A stretch of DNA of 64,000 bases, taken from the NCBI GenBank assembly GCA_035079385.1, contig JAVHKY010000013.1, forward strand, positions 16,614,001-16,678,000. Reading direction: 5' to 3'. This document shows, piece by piece, positions 57,531 to 64,000 of the stretch (position 1 is its first letter; each line of letters begins with the position of its first letter). A model generated the notes under the pieces. It was not told the DNA's origin. It saw only the letters and a list, made by a program, of their open reading frames with translations, and did not search any database. The stretch is from Aspidiotus rigidus (taxonomy: Eukaryota; Arthropoda; Insecta; Hemiptera; Diaspididae). Made by a program: the position numbers and the translations under genes.

Positions 57531-58310
57531 TGGAAATGAGCGCGATGAATGCGAGAATAAAATTCACAGCGGGAAAAGGCAATGAGACCATCAACTATTT
57601 GGACCTTAAATTCACACAGGAGAACAACAGGATAGAATGCAACATCTACAGGAACCGATGCACACAGATACCATCATACCAAATACCACCATCCCAGGCA
57701 CAAGATAGCGGCAACCCAGAACCAATGCCTTCTGTCCTCAAGAACAACAAAGAGAAGAGGAAAGAGATCGGATCGCAGAAGCCAAAGGCTACCATAGACG
57801 TGTGGTGGAGGGAGTCTTTAGGAAGATGGAAACAAAGAAGGGAACCTACGATGGCATAGTGAGAAAATAGTTCGGGTCGATACCATACATAGGAAAGTAC
57901 ACAAACAAAGTGATAAAGGTGTTCAATGGCTACGATGTAAACGTGGGTATCCAGAATAACCAACCCATAGTGCAGAGAATCAGCAATGACCAGACGGAAG
58001 AAGAGGACAAGGAAAGCTTGAGGGGAGTTTATAAGCTCAGTTCTGAGCAGTGCGAGGGCATCTACATGGGTGAGACTGGGAGGAAGTTTGAGATCAGGAA
58101 AAAGGAGCACAAAAAGTCGAGGGAGAAAGAAGATGGCAATCACTGTTTGGGAAACACTTTAACGAAGAACACCTCAATGGAGAGGGAATATTTGAAGGCA
58201 TACATGTAGAGAATTGCACAAAGAGAAGAAAACTCTGGGAACAAATGGAGATTGCAAAAACAAAGAGGAAGAAAGCCTGCCTCTTGAACAATGTAATCAT
58301 GTTTGATAGC
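57530..58310 (+). pseudogene. Penelope-like element: RT C-terminal linker plus GIY-YIG domain
   Basis: The first frame (57534-57859) reads ARIKFTAGKGNETINYLDLK, then FTQENNRIECNIYRNRC, the end of a Penelope reverse transcriptase (INFLDLxI ... IYRKPT). After frame breaks come PYIGKYTNKVIKVFNGYDVN and GVYKLSSEQCEGIYMGETGR then KFEIRKKEHKK, the GIY-YIG endonuclease (the first Cys is Ser). A second frame carries on to about 58310. The copy is dead. Confidence 0.75.
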
Positions 58311-58567
58311 CAAAAATTATTCGGCCTGGTGATTGGATGAGAGAAAAGGACAGAGCCAACCAATGAGACGGTAGGAAACCAGATAGCCAATAGAGACGCA
58401 GTATTTAGGACAATAGATTAAACCAATCACTAAGAAATATATTTTAGCCAATAGGAACACAATGTCACGTCTTATTATTGTAAGAATAAGTTTCTAAGAG
58501 TGAACCAATCACAACACAGCATTGTTATAGCCAATAAGATCCCAGTGTCATACTATAAAAACTCATG

Positions 58568-58930
58568 CCTAAGGCAGGGTTGCCGGTGGTGGCACATTTG
58601 AGCCACATTGCACATTTCTATTTCTGTGGCTCATTGGGTGGCACATTAAAATTGTGTGGCACATTTACAGGTTTTTGAGAAAAAAACATGTTTTTATTTT
58701 AAAAAATATGTTTTTATTTAAAAAAACATGTTTTTTTTCAAGAGAAAACATTTTGAAGAACATTTGCGCGCTCCGGAGCCGGTTCATGTCGCTCCGGAGT
58801 CAACCTATATTATTCCAGAGCCAGTTTATACCGTTCCGGAGCTGTTGAACGCAAGTGGCACATTTTGGCACATTTTTTTTCTGTGAGTGGCACAATATCT
58901 GGACCTTTTACCGGCAACACTGCCTAAGGC
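58568..58930. mobile_element. hAT-type MITE, 347 bp, with 8-bp duplication CCTAAGGC
   Basis: The ends AGGGTTGCCGGT and ACCGGCAACACT are inverted repeats. CCTAAGGC is directly repeated (58568-58575, 58923-58930). The interior is built of GTGGCACATTT and AAAAACATGTTTTT words. No coding capacity. Confidence 0.85.
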
Positions 58931-59029
58931 CTTATTCTCCAGTTGCGATACAACTGATGATGGGGGGACACCCGAAAGTACTCTTGTAAAAGCAACTAAT
59001 GATGTACACTTGAAAAACTTTTTGGAAAT

Positions 59030-59400
59030 TTTTTAAAGTCCCCCTCCTATTGTATATAGCTCCAATTTTGATTTTTCAACAGGGAACCTCTTCTATGGGG
59101 TATTTTTAAGAAATTCGCCGTGCGCCGTTCGACAAAATACTTAGAAACATTAGGATAGCCCCTTCAAATAACTAGACATGCAATGTTTCGTACACCAATT
59201 CAATTAGCCCCTTCAATGAGTTCAATATGCAATGCTCCAAACATCATGAGTTCCTCTCCGGACAGGAGGACTGAAGAACGTTTTTGAAGTGTTGCATATC
59301 TGGCTCATTGAAGGGGCCAAGCCAATTGATGTATGAAGCATTGCATATCTATTTACTCGATGGGGCCACCTTTCAAGCTATACCTATACACCGACCATTG
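59030..59400. repeat. Dispersed module in facing copies
   Basis: AACTAGACATGCAATG ... CAATGAGTTCAATATGCAATG is followed by its inverted equivalent (GTTGCATATCTGGCTCATTG at 59300). A CTCCTATTGTATATAGC block precedes it. Part of the same family as 36245 and 51100. Confidence 0.75.
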
Positions 59401-60170
59401 AGCTATATATGATAGGAGAGGGAGTTAGAAAAGGCTGATCTATGACGTCACCAAATTGCGACGTCGCGAAGGCTCCGATTTTGGAGACTAAAATAATAGG
59501 AGAACCAAAAATGACTTATCAATGACGTCATCAGATTGTGACGCCACAAGGCTAACCTATGACGTCAACAAACTGGGACGTCACAGCCCCCCAGAGGAAG
59601 ACTTTGAAAACGCTGATCGATACCTGGATTTTGGAGCTAAATATAGTAGGAGGGGAACTTGAAAAAAAATTATCATTGACGTCATGAGATTATGACTTCG
59701 GAAGACTAACCTATGACGTCATCAAACTGTGACGTCATAGGCCTCGCCCGTCCAAGCTGTATTATAATAGGAGGAGAACTTGAAAAAAAATTACGCCACA
59801 AGGCCAACCTATGACATCATCAAACCGTGACGTCACAGCCTCCTGCCCCATGGAGGGAGACTTCGAAAAGGCTGATCGATGACGTCATCAAGTTATGACG
59901 TCACATACCCAGATTTTAAAGCTATATATAATAGAAGGGGCTCCTCATAATGACGTCATCAGATTATGACGCCGCAAGACTAACCTATGACGTCATCAAA
60001 CTGTGACTTCACAGGCCCCACCCGTCCAAGCTATATATAGTAGGAGGGGAACTTGAAAAAACTGATCGATGACGTCATCCGATTATGACGCCACAAAGCT
60101 AACCTATGGCGTCATCAAACTGTGACGTCACAGGCTACGCTCCCTCAAGCTATATATGAATGGAGGGGGA
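59400..60170. repeat. Tandem module rich in TGACGTCA palindromes
   Basis: Repeated blocks of about 100-150 bp: CTATGACGTCATCAAACTG, TGACGTCACAGGCC, AAGCTATATATAATAGGAG and ACTTGAAAAA. About a dozen exact TGACGTCA octamers lie in 700 bp. The octamer is the cAMP response element core recognised by CREB/ATF factors, but here it may simply be part of the satellite. Confidence 0.85.
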
Positions 60171-60179
60171 CTTGGAAAA

Positions 60180-60520
60180 ATGTTGAGTCTCGAGCTAAAT
60201 ATGATAAGAGCCAAAACTTTTGCAAGTTTTTCGCCGGACGGCGTACGGGTCACGGCAAATTTCTGAAGAAAAACCCTATAGAACCGGTTCTCTGTTAAGA
60301 CGACGAAGTTGAACGAGGAACGCAGGGAATCTGAAATAAGAATTAAATGAAGTTTTACGAGGCGCTTTTTAAATTGGTTTTGGTATTGAGAATTCAAGGA
60401 AGCCTAGATCTATTATAAGCCTAAAAAATTACGGCTTCCTTAACGAAGTTAAACGAGGAACGCAGGGAACCTGTTTTATGATTCGAATGAGATTTGGTAT
60501 TGAAAATTCAAGGAAGCCTA
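60180..60520. repeat. Dispersed repeat module
   Basis: Two copies of CGAAGTT(A/G)AACGAGGAACG with CAGGGAA(C/T)CTG and GAGATTTGGTATTGA-like text introduce the 45-bp satellite. Confidence 0.7.
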
Positions 60521-61045
60521 GATCATATATAGCTCGACAGTCGAAATTTTTCCAAGTCCCCCTTCTATCATATATGGCTCGAGAGTCGAAATTTTTCTAA
60601 GTCCCTCTCCTATCATATATGGCTCGAGAGTCGAAATTTTTCTAAGTCCCCCTTCTATCATATATAGCTCGAGAGTCGAAATTTTTCTAAGTCCCTCTCC
60701 TATCATATATGGCTCGAGAGTCGAAATTTTTCTAAGTCCCTCTTCTATCATATATAGCTCGAGAGTCGAAATTTTTCTAAGTCCCCCTTCTATCATATAT
60801 GGCTCGAGAGTCGAAATTTTTCCAAGTCCCTCTTCTATCATATATAGCTCGAGAGTCGAAATTTTTCCAAGTCCCCCTCCTATCATATATAGCTCGAGAG
60901 TCGAAATTTTTCTAAGTTCCCCTCCTATCATCTATAGCTCGAGAGTCGAAATTTTTTCTAAGTCCCCCTCCTATCATATATAGCTCGAGAGTCGAAATTT
61001 TTCCAAGTCCCTCTCCTATCATATATGGCTCGAGAGTCGAAATTT
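60520..61045. repeat. 45-bp satellite array, forward block (about 11-12 units)
   Basis: Units read CTCGAGAGTCGAAATTTTTC TAAGTCCC-CCTCCTATCA TATATGG, period 45 bp, with few substitutions. As 45 is a multiple of three the array is open on the minus strand, which gives a false 137-codon repetitive frame (STLELYMI). Confidence 0.95.
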
Positions 61046-61109
61046 TAACAGGGAACCTGTTTTATGGGGGGGTATTTGAGAAATCTGGCGTCCGCCGTGC
61101 GCCGTCCAG

Positions 61110-61510
61110 CGAAAAACTTGGAAAAATTTCGACCCTCGAGCTATATATGACAGAAGGGGGACTTAGAAAAATTTCGACTCTCGAGCCATATATGATAGGA
61201 GGGGGACTTAGAAAAATTTCTACCCTCGAGCTATATATGACAGAAGGGGGACTTAGAAAAATTTCGACTCTCGAGCTATATATGATAGAAGGGGGAATTA
61301 GAAAAATTTCGACTCTCGAGCCATATATGATAGGAGGGGGACTTAGAAAAATTTCTACCCTCGAGCCATATATGATAGGAGAGGAACTTAGAAAAATTTC
61401 GACTCTCGAGCTATATGTCATAGAAGGGGGACTTAGAAAAATTTCGACTCTCGAGCCATATATGATAGGAGGGGGACTTAGAAAAATTTCGTCTCTCGAG
61501 CCAGAAAAAT
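61110..61510. repeat. 45-bp satellite array, inverted block (about 9 units)
   Basis: The same 45-bp unit in the opposite orientation (AAAAATTTCGACTCTCGAGC), separated from the forward block by a short CCGTGCGCCGTCC spacer. Both strands show spurious frames. Confidence 0.95.
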
Positions 61511-61514
61511 TTAG

Positions 61515-61680
61515 ATTCTCAAACTATATTATGATAGGCTTATAGTAGGTCTAGGCCTTCTTTATACTATCTTTATCTATAGGTCTAAGTTTCCTTGAAT
61601 TTTCAATACCAAATCCCATTCGACTCATAAAACAGGTTCCCTGCGTTCCTCGTTTGACTTCGTTAAGGAAGCCGTCGTTT
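61515..61680. repeat. Flanking module, opposite orientation to 60360-60520
   Basis: TAGGTCTAGGCCTTCTTTATA, TTCAATACCAAATCCC and ATAAAACAGGTTCCCTGCG followed by TTCGTTAAGGAAGCCGTC mirror the module before the forward array. The whole 60.3-61.7 kb block is thus roughly palindromic. Confidence 0.8.
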
Positions 61681-61830
61681 TTCCAAGTTCCCCTCCTATC
61701 ATCTATAGCTCGAGAGTCGAAATTTTTTCTAAGTCCCCCTCCTATCATATATAGCTTGAGAGTCGAAATTTTTCTAAGTCCCTCTCCTATCATATATGGC
61801 TCGAGGGTCGAAATTTTTCTAAGTTTTTCG
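61680..61830. repeat. 45-bp satellite, third block (3-4 units, forward)
   Basis: Three to four further 45-bp units in the same orientation as the first block, ending at a CTGGACGGCGGACGGCGC spacer. Confidence 0.9.
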
Positions 61831-61839
61831 CTGGACGGC

Positions 61840-62500
61840 GGACGGCGCACGGCGGACGCCAGATTTCTCAAATAGCCCCCCATAAAACAGGTTCCCTGTT
61901 AATAATATAGTTCAAGAGCCTAAATTTCATTAACTCTCGAGCTATATACGACAGGTGGGGAGGGACTTGGAAAAATTTCCACTCCCGAACTATATATGAT
62001 GGGAGAGGGAATTAAAAAATTTCATTTTCCAAGCTATTTACCGAACAATCCTCCACAGAACAGGTTCTCTGTTAAAAACTGATCTATGAGGTCTTGAGAT
62101 TATGAAGGCTGAGCTGTGACGTCACTAAACTGTGACGTCATAAGCCCCGCACCTCAAGTTATACACGATAGGTGAGGGACTTATTGTGACGTCACAAGGC
62201 TGGCCTATGACGTCATCGCACTGCGTCGTCATAAGCCCCCACCCTCCAAGCTATATATGATAGGAGGACGACTCTCGTGCTGTATATTTCGAAGTCCCTA
62301 AAATAGGTGCATGTCACTCATGACGTCCTATTTTATAAGTGTCTTATAGTAGGTCTCTGCCTCCTTTATATTAATTTTATCCCAAGTCTAGGCTTGCTTG
62401 AATTCTCAATACCAAAACCAATACGACTTATAGAACAGGCTCCCTGCGTTCCTTCTTTAAGGAAACCGTCGTCTTTCTAAGTCACTTTCCTTTCATATAT
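61840..62500. repeat. Dispersed modules with TGACGTCA
   Basis: ATAAAACAGGTTCCCTGTTA, TATATGATGGGAGAGG and GTGACGTCACTAAACTGTGA blocks continue the family to about 62480. Confidence 0.75.
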
Positions 62501-64000
62501 CATGGCTAGACAATCAAAATTTTCTCAAACCCAACCACCAATGTTTGGTATAAATATCCATGTTTATCTTTCACAGCCCCTCCTTCGAGTCTTTGAAAGG
62601 GAAGGAGACCAACACATCCAAGGAAAATAATACCGACACGAGCCAGCAAAAGTGCAGCCTAAGTGATTTAGCCCATTTTCTGGCAAAACTCGACTTGGAG
62701 GGGCTGGAATACGGACACCCTCTCTCCTTCTAGAATATCTCGGCAATAGTGACAGCACAAACGATGAAGGTCAGTTTTGAGAAAATTTGAGCCACGCGGA
62801 AGGGGGAGAGACTTAATCAGATAGGTCTCAAGCAGACCTTGACGATCAGGTAAAGGTTTTTTGTCAACTTCTCACGGAGAATTTTATGGTTAAGCGAACT
62901 TTAATTGGTTAGCAATAATTACTCTTTCATAAAAAGACCGTAAGATAGGCATAAGTTGAAACTAGTTTCGGCATAAAATAAACATCCAGAATTGTCGCGA
63001 AATATTCGTTTTTAATTATTCAACTTTTTCTCGCGGTTGACGCACTTTCTCCATCGCCGTCATCTCGAATTTGGAAACTATATTAGTTACTTTTCAGATT
63101 TGTCGAGTTTACGCGCAGAAAGAAAATACAAAGCATCCTCTGAACACTACGCTTAAATTTGCCGAGAAACTCAAATTTTGGTTACAGTGAAGATAGAAAA
63201 AATTGTTTGAAATCGAGTACATAAAATCGCTCTTTGTACGTTTTTTCATCATTCGTAAAATGGATTATGCAACATTAGGTACATTCCAAAAGGAAAGGAT
63301 AATTATGCATAATTGAAACATCCTTCGCGTGAGTTTTCGTATGAATCACGTGAGGTACTGAAACGACCTTCACTTTTGCCATTTGGTGCATTAAAAATAA
63401 ATTCGTGCAAAAAGTACGAAAACCCTAGATTTCGCGGTTAATCTGTCCACGCGGTCATCAGCGGCGACAAATGAAGGTGCCTTTCTCACGATTTTGGAAC
63501 GTTATATAGTTCATTTTCGATATAGGCGTACGCTCATGATTACGTGTAGATCCATAAAATTAGGACGTAAAGCTATTTTAACGGTTAGACTATAAAAAAG
63601 ATACGAATGTACCGCGAGTTTTCTAAATTTTATATTCACACATCTACGATACCTATAGAGAGAAGAGACGTCGCTAAAACAGTATAAAACGAGCACTTTT
63701 ACTCAATAATATTCTCGAGTTTGAAGTACTTTTTTTTCCCTGCATAGTGTATTCTAGTTCACATTAGTCTGCATAATGCATAAGTCCATTCGAAGAGATT
63801 CGGCGCGCAGAATTCACAACTCGTGCGGTACACGAAGGAGAGAAAGAGAAAAAAGAACGGTAGAATTTTAAACTTTGCCCGAATGAAAATGGAAATTCTT
63901 GAAAAATTTAGTTCCCGTAGTCACGTTTTCGGTTCGCTTTTCATACCGTCGACGTTGTTTCCGTCGCTGAAGGCGTCGCGAATTCGAGGAAATGAAAAAA
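62500..64000. other. Unassigned DNA at window end
   Basis: No gene, RNA or strong repeat was recognised on either strand. It is probably intron or 5' flank of the SLC6 gene, but that cannot be shown here. Confidence 0.4.

Noticed and set aside
59400..60170. CRISPR-like array
   Set aside because: Units are adjacent and variable in length, with no unique equal-sized spacers. The genome is eukaryotic; this is a satellite-like module array.
60518..61545. Repetitive 110-137-codon frames (MIGEGLRKISTLEPY type) on both strands
   Set aside because: They are an effect of the 45-bp satellite period, which is a multiple of three. Both strands are open, and there is no start context or selection sign.
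55268..64000. Search for the SLC6 TM1 exon and further Polinton core genes
   Set aside because: No GLGNVWRFPY-like or integrase/ATPase motif was found on either strand. Absence is judged by eye only.

Overview
The window is animal nuclear DNA, most likely from an arthropod (probably an insect). It holds intron-containing genes with GT-AG splice sites, LINEs, Penelope-like, gypsy-like and hAT-like elements, a Polinton/Maverick, and a mitochondrial cox2 fragment whose reading needs TGA=Trp. Perhaps 5% is host coding sequence; the rest is introns, transposable elements and tandem repeats.

Host genes. (1) A complete Galpha12/13-type G-protein alpha subunit lies on the minus strand in three coding exons (43141-43704, 42844-43061, 11084-11441). 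They join in frame to 379 residues ending in LMLQ. Its second intron is about 31.4 kb, so nearly everything from 11.4 to 42.8 kb is intronic. (2) A 335-residue intronless plus-strand ORF (44890-45897) has a Rossmann/methyltransferase-like glycine motif. A small uncertain ORF (43978-44256) lies just upstream. (3) Seven 3' exons of an SLC6 sodium-coupled transporter lie on the minus strand (55225 down to 47617). The exons for TM1-3 were not found and are probably past the window edge.

The most interesting region is 17037-31031: a 13,995-bp element with about 430-bp terminal inverted repeats starting 5'-AG, flanked by the 6-bp direct repeat CGCACC. These are the marks of a Polinton/Maverick. It sits in the 3' part of a degenerate R1-like LINE, itself in the giant Galpha intron, and it carries a 2.5-kb inverted-repeat element of its own (25641-28156). 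Its protein-primed-type DNA polymerase B is broken: there is a frame break between Exo II and Exo III, and the polymerase domain is absent. No integrase, packaging ATPase, protease or capsid gene was recognised. It keeps six or seven small AT-rich ORFs of unknown function, and a separate gene that appears to be spliced in the right half.

Layout. 0-2.4 kb: gypsy-like gag (minus) with leader/LTR-like sequence. 2.4-9.3 kb: microsatellites, tandem repeats, foldback repeats. 9.3-11.1 kb: AT-rich DNA downstream of the Galpha stop. 11.9-14.1 kb: a ~50-bp minisatellite interrupted by a LINE tail and a ~160-bp tandem repeat. 14.2-17.0 kb: R1-like LINE. 17.0-31.0 kb: Polinton. 31.0-42.8 kb: rest of the intron, with an hAT MITE, Jockey/I-like LINE pieces, a Tc1/mariner-like MITE, a foldback and a Penelope fragment. 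42.8-55.2 kb: host genes; one SLC6 intron holds AT-rich DNA containing the cox2 piece, with an hAT-like MITE inserted in the AT-rich DNA. 56.9-62.5 kb: dispersed repeat modules, dense TGACGTCA palindromes and inverted 45-bp satellite arrays. 62.5-64 kb: nothing recognised.
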